NCBI RefSeq assembly: GCF_002813915.1
Contig: NZ_CP019335.1
Span: 2,773,777-2,837,776, forward strand
Source: Tenacibaculum sp. SZ-18
GTDB taxonomy: Bacteria; Bacteroidota; Bacteroidia; Flavobacteriales; Flavobacteriaceae
Direction of reading: 5' to 3'
DNA length: 64,000 nt
Shown here: positions 34,672-44,169 of the stretch, one piece after another
Numbering within the stretch: position 1 is the first letter of the stretch
Layout: the number at the start of each line of letters is the position of its first letter
Notes under the pieces: generated by a model
What the model saw: the letters and a program-made list of their open reading frames with translations, nothing else
What the model was told of the DNA's origin: nothing
Databases searched by the model: none
Program-made: the position numbers and the translations under genes

Positions 34672-35293
34672 AAAAACAATACAATATACTTATTACTTTT
34701 TATTAAGTATCATTGCATATATCGGCGTTTCTATTCTGCTTAGTTACATTACCGTAAATAAAATACAGGAAAAGTCAAGTCAACACATTTACATTGATTC
34801 AAATGGAATTCATTTAAGCGTAATCATTCCTAAAGAATATTTATCCGATAAAATAAAGAAAGATTTACAACTTAAAATAGATACAAAATTCGTTAGATTT
34901 GGATGGGGAGATGTAAATTTCTATTTAAATACACCGACTTGGAAAGATTTCAAAATGAAGTATGCATTGGGTGCATTATTTTGTGATAATCCCACCTTAA
35001 TTGAGGTAAATCCGAAAAAATCTTATAACCCTAAATGGACGGAAGTTCCTGTAAATAGTAATCAACTTGAAAAATTGAATAATTATATCTTTGATACCTT
35101 CAAAATTAAACACAGTTCTAAAATAAGAATTAAACAAAAAATGTATCCTAATTCGCAATTGTTTGAAGCAAATGGCTCTTATTCTCCATTTAAAACTTGT
35201 AATACATGGGTAAATACAGGATTTAAGCGAAGTGGATTGAAAGCTAGCTTTTGGACGCTGTTTGATTTTGGACTTTTGAATAAATACAAATAA
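34658..35293 (+). CDS. DUF2459 (TIGR02117-type) membrane-anchored protein
   Basis: 211 residues from ATG 34658, overlapping the upstream dehydrogenase. One N-terminal transmembrane segment (about 10-33, YTYYFLLSIIAYIGVSILL), then an exported domain with the family pattern FGWGDVNFYLNTPTW and CNTWVNTGFKRSGLKASFWTLF. The family is uncharacterised; conserved His, Cys and Asn in HLSVIIP and CNTWVN suggest a papain-like hydrolase fold, an inference. Stop and the next start overlap (TAATG). Confidence 0.8.
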   Translation: MRFIKKTIQYTYYFLLSIIAYIGVSILLSYITVNKIQEKSSQHIYIDSNGIHLSVIIPKEYLSDKIKKDLQLKIDTKFVRFGWGDVNFYLNTPTWKDFKMKYALGALFCDNPTLIEVNPKKSYNPKWTEVPVNSNQLEKLNNYIFDTFKIKHSSKIRIKQKMYPNSQLFEANGSYSPFKTCNTWVNTGFKRSGLKASFWTLFDFGLLNKYK

Positions 35294-35511
35294 TGGATAC
35301 TGATAAAAAATTCTTGATTGAAACAGCTCATATGAAAATGCCTTTCGGAAAATATAAAGGGACCTATTTAGTTGATATTCCAGAGTATTATTTAGTTTGG
35401 TATAAGAACAAAGGCTTTCCGGCTGGAAAATTAGGAAAAATGATGGCTTTAGTGTACGAACTACAGCTCAATGGTTTAGAAAGTATTCTTAGAAAAATTA
35501 AGTCAAAATAA
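35293..35511 (+). CDS. DUF3820 family protein
   Basis: 72 residues from ATG 35293. Contains the whole DUF3820 signature: MPFGKYKGTYLVDIPEYYLVWY. The family is small and cytoplasmic; fused versions with exonucleases suggest a nucleic-acid link, but no function is known. Translationally coupled to the gene upstream by a 1-base overlap. Confidence 0.85.
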   Translation: MDTDKKFLIETAHMKMPFGKYKGTYLVDIPEYYLVWYKNKGFPAGKLGKMMALVYELQLNGLESILRKIKSK

Positions 35512-35514
35512 AAA

Positions 35515-35545
35515 ACATCTCGAAATTCGAGATGTTTTTTTAAAT
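35515..35545 (+). terminator. Bidirectional terminator
   Basis: ACATCTCGAAATTCGAGATGT hairpin with an A-run before and a T-run after, between convergent genes. Confidence 0.85.
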
Positions 35546-36181
35546 CTATATATTTATTTCACTTCTTTTTATAACTGAAAATAAAATCCAAAGTAAGAAT
35601 GCAAACCCAAAAGTGACATACCAGGTGGTTGACTCTTGAAAACTAAGAATACTTTTTTTCACTAAATCTAGCGGAGAAAACAGAACATCCCAGCTATTAA
35701 ATCGAAGAAATCGACCTAAATAAATTCCATAGCCACATAAGAAGAAAACCATTATGGAAAAGTTTTTCGCAACTTTTTTATTCCACTTAACACAGATAAT
35801 ATTATAAAAACTAACGATTGAAAATAAACCTAATAAAGTTCCTGTTGATGCGTTTACAAACAACATAAATAAATCAAACCAAGCCATTTTGCTTTCAGGT
35901 TTAAAATGAATAAAATCTGTAATTATATATGGAGCATTTGGTAAAAAAAACAACCATGCAAATATTAAAATAATCAAGTGAGACTTTTTTGTCTTTGTAA
36001 TATCAAGTCGTTTTGCATATTCGGCAAACATAAGTGGAATAACGGCTAAAAACATATTCCATAGTAAAAACGTATAATTCAATGACTGTGTTAACTGTAC
36101 TCTTAGTAGTGGAAGAAAAGCTGAGAATACAACTAGTAATAAAACAGTTCTCTGCAAATTTGTAATTGGTTTTATAAGCAT
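35546..36181 (-). CDS. DUF1361 membrane protein
   Basis: 211 residues from ATG 36181 (complement). Six to seven hydrophobic segments; signature LLWNMFLAVIPL, LPNAPYIITDFIHF and YLGRFLRFNSWDVL match DUF1361 integral membrane proteins, whose function is unknown. Lies 12 bases downstream of creD on the same strand, so probably co-transcribed. Confidence 0.85.
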   Translation of the reverse strand: MLIKPITNLQRTVLLLVVFSAFLPLLRVQLTQSLNYTFLLWNMFLAVIPLMFAEYAKRLDITKTKKSHLIILIFAWLFFLPNAPYIITDFIHFKPESKMAWFDLFMLFVNASTGTLLGLFSIVSFYNIICVKWNKKVAKNFSIMVFFLCGYGIYLGRFLRFNSWDVLFSPLDLVKKSILSFQESTTWYVTFGFAFLLWILFSVIKRSEINI

Positions 36182-36193
36182 AACAATTAAGTT

Positions 36194-37603
36194 TTATCCG
36201 TTTTGCCAATCAATTTTTCTAGAAGCATACATTACAGAAGCCAAGATTAAATATAACCCAACACTTCCTACTAATAAAGCATAACTTTCTAACTGAATTA
36301 TAATAAAAATAAAGGTATACAAAGCTGTTAAACTAATTCCAATAAACATAGGGAATTTAAGGTTCTTTAATATTGATTTAGAATATAATGTTATTAAAGC
36401 GACAACAGATATTCCTGCAATAAGGTACGCATTTAAAAAATTACTATGCTCTGATATTGAAATTAATAAGGTATAAAACATGGTTAATGCTATTCCAATC
36501 ATTAAATATTGAAATGGATGAATTGAAATTTTACTCATCGTTTGTATTAAAAAGAAAACTAAAAATGTAAGGGAAATAACTAAAAACCCATATTTCGCTG
36601 ATCGTTCACTTTTTTGATATTGATCTACAGGAATCATAAAATTAACACCAAAGGCATATTTTTTTAAATTAGGAATTCCATTAAACGATTGTTGAGGAAA
36701 TGGCCTGTTTATATCTAAAACCTTCCATTTAGCATCGAAACCATCTTCTTTAATTTTATCTGGATTATAAGGTAAGTATTCACCTAAAAAATTTGCAGTT
36801 TTCCAATTCGATTTAATATTTACATCTGTTTCTTTTCCTACAGGAATAAAGCGAATTTGTTTGCTTCCATTCACATTCATTTTTAAAGAAAAACTTACAG
36901 AATTTTCAATTGGTAAATCTGTTTTCTTAATTGATTTACTTTCTAATTTGTGTAATGTTAAATATTCATATGAATGTTTATCTAATTCGTGATAATTATC
37001 ATTTGAATTTGAACTTGAATGATCATATTTTGATTCAAAAGCATAATTATTTTTATTAAGATGTATCTCTACCAAACTACTAACTCCTTTTAAGTTTGAC
37101 GTTTCAATAATCAATTTTGATTTCTCCCAGATAATATCTTTATCCTCAATATCTTTTTCGCTGAAATCAGGACGAGTAAAATTACCATCAATATGAATTT
37201 CACTACCGTATACTGCGGTTTCATAAATTCCTCTTTTCTTTGGTTGTGGATTCACTGTTGCATTTACCGATAATTTATTCGGAAAAAAATACGCGTTATG
37301 AATATTCTCAATGGTTTCCTCTTGATATGTTTTTGTATTCTGATTGTAAATTCTTTTTACAGAATATGTTTTATAAGGAACCTTTAACATGGGGCCGTAT
37401 AGCATAACTTCCCCTCCCCACTTTTTATTTATTTCGCTAATCATTGCCTTTTGATTGTATTGTCGTTCGTGAATAATGTCCTTAACGTACGAAAGCGGTA
37501 TTAATAATATCAGAATTAAAAAACCTATCATTAGCATTCTCGCAGAAATTGAATTTCTTATCCATCTCCCGAATTTTCCAGTTTGTTCATGAACTTTTTC
37601 CAT
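36194..37603 (-). CDS. creD: CreD-family inner-membrane protein
   Basis: 469 residues from ATG 37603 (complement). N-terminal transmembrane segment (about 20-40), a large periplasmic domain (FPNKLSVNATVNPQPKKRGIYETAVY; DFSEKDIEDKDIIWEKSKL), then four to five transmembrane helices at the C-terminus (FLVISLTFLVFFLIQTM; HPFQYLMIGIALTMFYTLLISISEHSN). The HPFQYLMIG-ISEH pattern is diagnostic of CreD, linked in E. coli to envelope stress and colicin tolerance. Here it lies near a winged-helix regulator rather than creBC. Confidence 0.9.
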   Translation of the reverse strand: MEKVHEQTGKFGRWIRNSISARMLMIGFLILILLIPLSYVKDIIHERQYNQKAMISEINKKWGGEVMLYGPMLKVPYKTYSVKRIYNQNTKTYQEETIENIHNAYFFPNKLSVNATVNPQPKKRGIYETAVYGSEIHIDGNFTRPDFSEKDIEDKDIIWEKSKLIIETSNLKGVSSLVEIHLNKNNYAFESKYDHSSSNSNDNYHELDKHSYEYLTLHKLESKSIKKTDLPIENSVSFSLKMNVNGSKQIRFIPVGKETDVNIKSNWKTANFLGEYLPYNPDKIKEDGFDAKWKVLDINRPFPQQSFNGIPNLKKYAFGVNFMIPVDQYQKSERSAKYGFLVISLTFLVFFLIQTMSKISIHPFQYLMIGIALTMFYTLLISISEHSNFLNAYLIAGISVVALITLYSKSILKNLKFPMFIGISLTALYTFIFIIIQLESYALLVGSVGLYLILASVMYASRKIDWQNG

Positions 37604-37728
37604 CTTATTGGTATTTATCTATTATTCAATTTTTTAGATTCCACCCAACCATTGCTGATTGGGCGGTTTAAGCAATCTTCCCAATTTTAAAAGAACTTTG
37701 TTTTTCAAAGTTTGTTTTTAAAAAAATT

Positions 37729-38025
37729 TTACTTTCCTTTTATCAATTTTTCCAAAGCTTCAACATGCTTTTTAAATTCCTCTTTTCCTAATTTCGTTGC
37801 TACATACTTAGTATTTGGTTTTCTTCCAATGAATTGTTTCTCTACGATTATAAAACCAACTTTTTCTAAAGCTTTCGAATGACTTGCTAAATTTCCATCT
37901 GTAACTCCCAATAGTTCTTTTAATGTTTTAAAATCTGCGTACTCGTTCACGACCAAAATAGACATGATACCTAATCGGATTCGATGATCAAACGCTTTAT
38001 TTATGTTATTAAGAATATTCTTCAC
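37729..38025 (-). CDS. Winged-helix transcriptional regulator
   Basis: 98 residues from ATG 38025 (complement). Whole protein is one winged helix-turn-helix of the HTH_34 type (MSILVVNEYADFKTLKELLGVTDGNLASHSKALEKVGFI), near the MarR/PadR set. It sits between the membrane protein at 38040 and creD, 14 bases from the former. Such regulators are repeatedly beside creD in flavobacteria, so it may control creD; that is inference. Confidence 0.87.
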   Translation of the reverse strand: MKNILNNINKAFDHRIRLGIMSILVVNEYADFKTLKELLGVTDGNLASHSKALEKVGFIIVEKQFIGRKPNTKYVATKLGKEEFKKHVEALEKLIKGK

Positions 38026-38039
38026 AATGGTCCTAACCT

Positions 38040-38648
38040 CTACTTTCTTTCGTATTTAAAATACATTAAAATTCCGTAAACAATATGCATAACTCCAAAG
38101 CCAATTACCCAAAACCAAAATCCTAATCCAGGAGAATATGCACAGAGCAAACCTAATACAATTTCTGTATATCCTAAATACTTTACGTAGCCCAATGTAT
38201 ATTTAGAAGCATTCACTAACGCTAATCCATAAAAAAGTAACATTAAAGCTCCTGTTTGCCCATAGCGTTGTTGCTGTAAAATAATAAATGTATAAATTCC
38301 ACCAGCAATTAAAGGAACTAAAAAGCTAATGAGCAATCGTTTTGTCGTAGCATCCCAAATTTTCTCATTATTCTTTTTTGCCTTTACAGTTGTTAAAAAA
38401 ATGGCCGTTCCAACACTTAATATGAAAACTAGTACCATGTCCAACATCACAAGATTAAAAATTTTACCATCTAAAATTAAATATCCCCTCTCACTACTGG
38501 TAACTAACCAATAAGCGTATGCAGCTCCAATTAAAGCAAATGTTCCAGCTAAAATTCCTGATAATCCGCTTAATGAAATAAATCGTGTAGATTTATTCAT
38601 TAAATTCTTAATTTCCGTGATGTCTTTTAAATAGTCTTCTGAACTCAT
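38040..38648 (-). CDS. Integral membrane protein, regulator partner
   Basis: 202 residues from ATG 38648 (complement). A cytoplasmic start (MSSEDYLKDITEIKNLMNKST) leads into about six transmembrane segments. It is co-directional with the winged-helix gene and probably in its operon. No family with a known role; it may be a sensor or target of the regulator. Confidence 0.75.
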   Translation of the reverse strand: MSSEDYLKDITEIKNLMNKSTRFISLSGLSGILAGTFALIGAAYAYWLVTSSERGYLILDGKIFNLVMLDMVLVFILSVGTAIFLTTVKAKKNNEKIWDATTKRLLISFLVPLIAGGIYTFIILQQQRYGQTGALMLLFYGLALVNASKYTLGYVKYLGYTEIVLGLLCAYSPGLGFWFWVIGFGVMHIVYGILMYFKYERK

Positions 38649-38772
38649 AGTAAAGTACTTTGAAAAGCAAAGTAAAAAATTTATTAGGATTCTACCTAAT
38701 AAAAAACTGTTAATTTTAATTTAGAGTTTCTCAACGCACATTTTATTTTGAATAAACTCCTATTTTTAAAAG

Positions 38773-39141
38773 ATGAAACCAGCTGAAGAATATATTTTAA
38801 ATCAGGAAGAACCTTTCAAATCAATATTGCTGCACCTACAGTTAATAATTGAACAAAGTTTTCCTGAGGTGACATTACAATTTAAATGGAAAATCCCTTT
38901 TTATGTTTTAGAAGGAAATCCTTTTTGTTATTTAAATCCGTCAAAGAAAAAAGGATATGTGGATGTTGGTTTTTATGGAGATCATCAATTTGAAAAATAC
39001 AATAATCTCTTAATTTCTGAAGGAAGAAAAGTTGTAAAATCGTTACGATTCTTTTGCTTAGAAGATATTAATGCGGAAATTCTAGTTTATATTTTGACCG
39101 AGGCAAATAAAAATAAAGTTAAAGGATTTTGGAAAAAATAA
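38773..39141 (+). CDS. DUF1801 (YdhG-like) protein
   Basis: 122 residues from ATG 38773. Pattern ILHLQLIIEQSFPEV, KWKIPFYVLEGNPFCYLNPSKKKGYVDVGFY fits the YdhG/DUF1801 fold, a small protein of unknown role. Transcribed alone, between a divergent operon and the convergent transglutaminase gene. Confidence 0.82.
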   Translation: MKPAEEYILNQEEPFKSILLHLQLIIEQSFPEVTLQFKWKIPFYVLEGNPFCYLNPSKKKGYVDVGFYGDHQFEKYNNLLISEGRKVVKSLRFFCLEDINAEILVYILTEANKNKVKGFWKK

Positions 39142-39146
39142 GGCTT

Positions 39147-40097
39147 TTAATCCTCTACCTTAAAAGCTAAAGCTGATTTATTATTAAAATACAAAGTCAA
39201 AATTCCTTCTTTCGAAGTGTTGATAATCACATTTGTATAAGTTCCCGATCTTTTCACTCTAGGTTCTTTAGTAAAACTTTCATCATCGAACTTGTAAGTA
39301 ATTTTTAAATTTTCATTTAAGTTTTTAAATGTGATAAATTTCTTTCGTTTAACGCTACTTAACTTCCCGTCACTTGGAGTTATCAACTCTGCTTTTGCCT
39401 TTATAAAACCATCCCAAAACATAGGTAATGCACTAAATTTATTAATATTAGATTGTTCTAAAAAATCAATCCATTTTGGTTCGCTCGGATAATGTGTTAA
39501 TCTCATTTGAGCTGGCTGAATATTAAAATAACTAAAATCACATTCTGCTCTGTCTAAATAACCATCATAATCAATACCATAGGTTGCATCTATCAACATC
39601 CATTTACCGTTAAATTTAACAGCATTCCAAATATGGTTTTTAAACTTTGGTCTAATACCAATTTCTTCGGGCTTATTTCGAACGTATCCCTTTATAAGTT
39701 CATTTTCAATTTCAAAATAATCACAAAGCTTTTTTAATGTCAAAGCCATATGCTCACAGACACCTCCTCTATCTTTAATTGCCTTTTCTACCAATCTATC
39801 ATTTTTAGCAACTATTTTCCTGTCTAAATCTTCCTGATCAAAATATACAATCTGTTCTGGTTCAAATACAAAAGAACTAGTAGTGATACGATATTTCATA
39901 TGCAACGTTATCCAACAGTAAATAGCTTTAACTCTAGTGAGGTCCGTTTTAAAATTCCGTTTTATTTTTTCAAAAAGGTCCTGAGAACTGCTTATCGTTT
40001 TGTAGGTTCTAACTTTCTCCTTTATCCACAATTCATCTTGAGAATACGCAGAAATACAACCTGTAAACAATACTAAAAACATAATTTTCTTCATCAC
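39147..40097 (-). CDS. Secreted transglutaminase-fold protein
   Basis: 316 residues from ATG 40097 (complement). Signal peptide MKKIMFLVLFTGCISAYSQ, then a transglutaminase-like domain: IYCWITLHMKYR, catalytic Cys in DRGGVCEHMALTLKKLCDYF, His in FKNHIWNAVKFNGKWMLIDATYG, followed by the Asp. A beta-rich C-terminal domain follows. Members act as peptidases or amidases on extracellular protein. A second paralogue with the same layout is at 44170. Confidence 0.87.
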   Translation of the reverse strand: MMKKIMFLVLFTGCISAYSQDELWIKEKVRTYKTISSSQDLFEKIKRNFKTDLTRVKAIYCWITLHMKYRITTSSFVFEPEQIVYFDQEDLDRKIVAKNDRLVEKAIKDRGGVCEHMALTLKKLCDYFEIENELIKGYVRNKPEEIGIRPKFKNHIWNAVKFNGKWMLIDATYGIDYDGYLDRAECDFSYFNIQPAQMRLTHYPSEPKWIDFLEQSNINKFSALPMFWDGFIKAKAELITPSDGKLSSVKRKKFITFKNLNENLKITYKFDDESFTKEPRVKRSGTYTNVIINTSKEGILTLYFNNKSALAFKVED

Positions 40098-40243
40098 AAT
40101 TAGTAGCCGATTTCATAACTATCAATAAACGATTTTATAACTTTACACACAAAATTTTTAAATAAAAAAATTAGCTTAATCTGTAACATTTTGTATTTTA
40201 AGTCTTCTAACTAAAATATACTATCATTAAAATAATCAAAAAA

Positions 40244-40981
40244 ATGAAAAATCTTAAATCTTTACTTATTGTCTTTACTTTACTATTTTCCTTATCTGCC
40301 TATGCGCAAACTGCAGAAGAAATTATCAATAATTATATTGAAAATATAGGTGGGAAAGAAAAATTAGAACAATTAAAAGGTGTTCAAATGATTGGTAACA
40401 TGAAAATGCAAGGGATGGAAATTCCTTTTGAAATGTTATCTACTAAAGATGGAAAACAATTAGTTTCAATTGAATTACAAGGAAATAAAATGGTTTGGTC
40501 TGCTTTTGATGGAAAAACCTCATGGCAAAGAAACCAAATGACAATGGACGCTGAAAAAAGCGATAATGAAGCTACACAAAACTTAAAAAATGAATTAGAA
40601 CAATTCCCTGATCCATTTTTAAACTACAAAGAAAAAGGATATACTGTAGAATTAATCGGAAAAGAAACAATTGACGGAACTGAAACTTTTAAAATCAAAT
40701 TGACTAAAAAACCTGTTTTAATTAATGGTGAATTAACTCCAAATATTACAAACTACTATTTTGACACTGAAAACTTTGTTCCAATCGTAACTGAATCACA
40801 GGTAAATCAAGGCCCGATGAAAGGACAAACTGTAAAGTCAACTTTAAGTGATTACCAAGAAGTAGATGGTCTTTATTTTCCGTTTAGTATTGGAAGCCAA
40901 TTTCAAACAATGGAATTCAAAGAAATTAAATTGAATCCGGAAGTGGACGCTGCCTCTTTTGCCTTACCAACTAAAAAATAA
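40244..40981 (+). CDS. LolA-like outer-membrane lipoprotein-sorting protein
   Basis: 245 residues from ATG 40244. Signal peptide MKNLKSLLIVFTLLFSLSAYAQ, then TAEEIINNYIENIGGKEKLEQLKG, a start typical of Bacteroidota proteins of the LolA/LolB-like half-barrel fold, and repeated beta strands ending IKLNPEVDAASFALP. It probably binds a lipid or lipid-linked molecule in the periplasm. Upstream of a large BNR-repeat protein on the same strand, 78 bases apart, possibly one transcript. Confidence 0.8.
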   Translation: MKNLKSLLIVFTLLFSLSAYAQTAEEIINNYIENIGGKEKLEQLKGVQMIGNMKMQGMEIPFEMLSTKDGKQLVSIELQGNKMVWSAFDGKTSWQRNQMTMDAEKSDNEATQNLKNELEQFPDPFLNYKEKGYTVELIGKETIDGTETFKIKLTKKPVLINGELTPNITNYYFDTENFVPIVTESQVNQGPMKGQTVKSTLSDYQEVDGLYFPFSIGSQFQTMEFKEIKLNPEVDAASFALPTKK

Positions 40982-41059
40982 ATCAAACAATACTTATACT
41001 AACTTAACTTAATTTTCGTACAGTGTTATTCCACGAATAACACTGTACCTACTTTCATT

Positions 41060-44000
41060 ATGAATAAGCTAATTCAAGTTTTAGCCTGTGGTTTCATTAC
41101 AGTAACTGCAAGTGTAAATGCACAAGATATTGTTCTTAAAGGAAAAGAACTTTTCGGAAATTTAGAAGCAAGAGAAATAGGTCCTGCTTTAATGAGTGGT
41201 CGTATTATCGACCTAGAAAATCATCCTACAAATTCAAAAATTATTTATGCTGGATCTGCTGGTGGTGGTGTATGGAAATCTGAAAACGCTGGTGCTTCAT
41301 TTGTACCAATCTTTGATGATTATGCACAGTCTATTGGTAGTATCGCAGTTGATCCTAGTGACCCAGATAATACAATTTGGGTTGGAACTGGTGAAATTTG
41401 GACAAGGAATAGCGTTTCTTTAGGTGATGGTTTATATAAATCTAAAGATGGAGGTGCAAACTGGAAAAAGATCGGTTTTGAAAAATCGGAACGTATCAGT
41501 AGTATTAAGATTAATCCGAATAATTCTAATGAAGTTTATGTTGCGGTTTTAGGAGCACTATGGAACGATAGTGAAGAAAGAGGTGTTTACAAAACCACTG
41601 ATGGTGGTAAAACTTGGGATAAGATTTTATATACAAACGAGAAAACTGGGGCTAGTGATTTAATCATGGATCCTACCAATCCAAATATTCTTTATGCTTC
41701 AATGTGGGAGTTCCGAAGAACAGGTTGGGGATTCAATTCTGGTGGTCCAGGAAGTGCTTTATATAAATCAACTGATGCGGGAAAAACTTGGAACAAAATA
41801 CATAATGGTTTTCCGCAAGGAGATTTAGGTCGTTTTGCCATTGCCATTGCTCCTTCCAAACCAGAGTTAATTTTTGCGGTTGTTGAGAGTAAAGAAAATA
41901 AAGGATTATATCGCTCTGATGACGCGGGAAAAAACTGGAAACTTTTAAACAGTGATTTTGGTTTGGTAGTTCGTCCTTTCTACTTTTCCAGATTAGTTGT
42001 TCATCCAACAAATCCAGATATTTTAGCGAAAGGTGGATTGTTCGGCTCTATCTCGAGAGATGGAGGAAAAACTTTTAAGAATTTAGGAGAAATGCATGCC
42101 GACATCCATGATATCGCATTTGATATTAAAAATCCGGATGCCATGTTTGTAGGAACAGATGGTGGTGTTTACAGAAGCTGGGATGGAGGTGCTACAATGG
42201 ATATGGTTGATAATCTTCCGCTTTCTCAATTTTATCATATAAGTGTAGATAATCAAGAACCATATAATATTTACGGTGGACTACAAGATAACGGTTCATG
42301 GTACGGACCTTCTTCTTCTCCAGGAGGAATTGAAGCAAGAGATTGGAAACGTGTTGGAGTTGGTGATGGCTTTAGAGTGTTAAAACATCCAACTAAAAAC
42401 ATTATCTATTCTGAGATGCAAGGTGCGCAACAAGTTTGGAGATATGATGTAGATAAAAATTACAATAAAACTATTCAGCCATTACCTATTAAAGGAGAAG
42501 CAGATTTACGATTTAACTGGAACGCTCCTATGGCTGTAAGTACACATCAACCTGATCGTTTTTACATGGGAAGTCAATTTTTGCATGTAAGTGAAGATAT
42601 GGGAGATAACTGGAAGAAAATTTCTCCTGATCTAACAACTAACGACCCTACTAAACAAGATAAAGAATCTGGAGGTATTTCTGTTGACAAATCTGGTGCT
42701 GAAACACATACTACTATATTTACAATAGCTGAATCTCCTTTAGATGAAAAGGTGATTTGGGTAGGAACAGATGATGGAAATGTTCAAGTAACTCAAAACG
42801 GAGGAAAAACTTGGGAAAATACGGTTGCTAATATTTCTGGTTTACCTAAAAACACATGGGTATATCATATTGAAGCAAGCTCTCATAATAAAGGAACGGC
42901 ATACGCTGTTTTCGACGGACATACTTCAGGAGATATGAATACGTATGTATACAAAACTACTGACTTTGGTAAAACTTGGAAATCAATAGTTACCGATGAT
43001 ATTATTGGTTTTGCAAGAAACATTCAAGAAGATTATGTGAATGAAGATTTACTTTTCTTGGGAACAGAATTTGGTTTATTCATTACTATTGATGGTGGAA
43101 AAAACTGGTCGAGATTTACTAATAAAATGCCGGCAACTGCAGTTCACTTTATCGATTTACAAAAACAAACAAACGATTTAGTTTTAGGAACACATGGACG
43201 TGGTGTGATTATTATTGATGATATTTCTCCGTTGCGCGAAGTAAATCAAGAAATGTTATCAAAGAATGTTCATTTCTTTAAATCTAAACCTGGAATTATA
43301 AAAGAACAAGGTGGTTTTGGTGGAGGAAGTACAGAATTACAATTTGTTGGAAACAATCCAAATTCTGCTGCTAAAATTATTTATTATTTGAAAAAACGTC
43401 ATACGTTTGGTAAAATGACACTAACTATTAAAGATGAGGATAATAATGAATTAATTACGTTAACTCCAGGAAAAGCGAAAGGAATTAATGTAGTCAGTTG
43501 GGGTTTCAGACAGAAAAATCCAAAGGTTGCGGCAGGTAAAAACTTCACTCGTGGAGGATTTACTGCTCCAAGAGTTACAGCTGGTACATATAAAGTTGTA
43601 CTTAAGAAAGGTAAAAAAGAATATATAAATACCATTGAAGTTCAAAATGATTCTAAATCTCTTATAAGTGACAGCGATAGAAAAGCACAAAGAAGAACTA
43701 CCATGGAATTATACGACGACATGGAAAGCTTGGCTTATTTAGTGCATAAAGTTGATTCATATATAAAGTCTGCCAACCGTTTGAAAGATGATAAAAAATT
43801 TAAAAAAGTAGCAACAAAAGTAATTGAGGCATTACAACCGTTAAAAGAAACATTAGTAGTAACTACAGGAGATAACTATGTTGGCGAAGCTGAACCAGAA
43901 CTTCGAGAAAAGCTTTCTGATTTATATTCTGAAGTTGCAAATCAATTTGAAAAACCATCTTTATCTCAAATAGAAAATCAAGGAGTATTAAAAGCTCGTT

Positions 44001-44128
44001 TGACAAAAGCACAAGAAGATTTTGAAAAAATCAATAAAAAAGTAATTTCAAAATTTGAAAATCGTAGAAAAAAAGAAGATAAAAAACCTACTAAAGTATT
44101 AAGTAAAGAAGAGTTTTTATCAAAATAA
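41060..44128 (+). CDS. VPS10/sortilin-like BNR-repeat secreted protein
   Basis: 1022 residues from ATG 41060. Signal peptide MNKLIQVLACGFITVTASVNAQ. At least eight Asp-box (BNR) turns such as SKDGGANWKK, TTDGGKTWDK, STDAGKTWNK, SRDGGKTFKN, SWDGGATMD, TQNGGKTWEN and TIDGGKNWSR across residues 50-700 make two beta-propellers, as in VPS10 and xyloglucanase-like proteins; the C-terminus (about 790-1022) has an Ig-like strand set and a coiled coil. Members are widespread in Bacteroidota and treated as secreted glycosidase-like or peptidase-associated proteins; activity is untested. Confidence 0.88.
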   Translation: MNKLIQVLACGFITVTASVNAQDIVLKGKELFGNLEAREIGPALMSGRIIDLENHPTNSKIIYAGSAGGGVWKSENAGASFVPIFDDYAQSIGSIAVDPSDPDNTIWVGTGEIWTRNSVSLGDGLYKSKDGGANWKKIGFEKSERISSIKINPNNSNEVYVAVLGALWNDSEERGVYKTTDGGKTWDKILYTNEKTGASDLIMDPTNPNILYASMWEFRRTGWGFNSGGPGSALYKSTDAGKTWNKIHNGFPQGDLGRFAIAIAPSKPELIFAVVESKENKGLYRSDDAGKNWKLLNSDFGLVVRPFYFSRLVVHPTNPDILAKGGLFGSISRDGGKTFKNLGEMHADIHDIAFDIKNPDAMFVGTDGGVYRSWDGGATMDMVDNLPLSQFYHISVDNQEPYNIYGGLQDNGSWYGPSSSPGGIEARDWKRVGVGDGFRVLKHPTKNIIYSEMQGAQQVWRYDVDKNYNKTIQPLPIKGEADLRFNWNAPMAVSTHQPDRFYMGSQFLHVSEDMGDNWKKISPDLTTNDPTKQDKESGGISVDKSGAETHTTIFTIAESPLDEKVIWVGTDDGNVQVTQNGGKTWENTVANISGLPKNTWVYHIEASSHNKGTAYAVFDGHTSGDMNTYVYKTTDFGKTWKSIVTDDIIGFARNIQEDYVNEDLLFLGTEFGLFITIDGGKNWSRFTNKMPATAVHFIDLQKQTNDLVLGTHGRGVIIIDDISPLREVNQEMLSKNVHFFKSKPGIIKEQGGFGGGSTELQFVGNNPNSAAKIIYYLKKRHTFGKMTLTIKDEDNNELITLTPGKAKGINVVSWGFRQKNPKVAAGKNFTRGGFTAPRVTAGTYKVVLKKGKKEYINTIEVQNDSKSLISDSDRKAQRRTTMELYDDMESLAYLVHKVDSYIKSANRLKDDKKFKKVATKVIEALQPLKETLVVTTGDNYVGEAEPELREKLSDLYSEVANQFEKPSLSQIENQGVLKARLTKAQEDFEKINKKVISKFENRRKKEDKKPTKVLSKEEFLSK

Positions 44129-44136
44129 TAACCAAA

Positions 44137-44168
44137 AAAAACCTCTTGATTTTTCAAGAGGTTTTTTT
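44137..44168 (+). terminator. Bidirectional terminator
   Basis: AACCTCTTGATTTTTCAAGAGGTT hairpin with A- and T-runs, between convergent genes. Confidence 0.87.
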
Positions 44169-44169
44169 G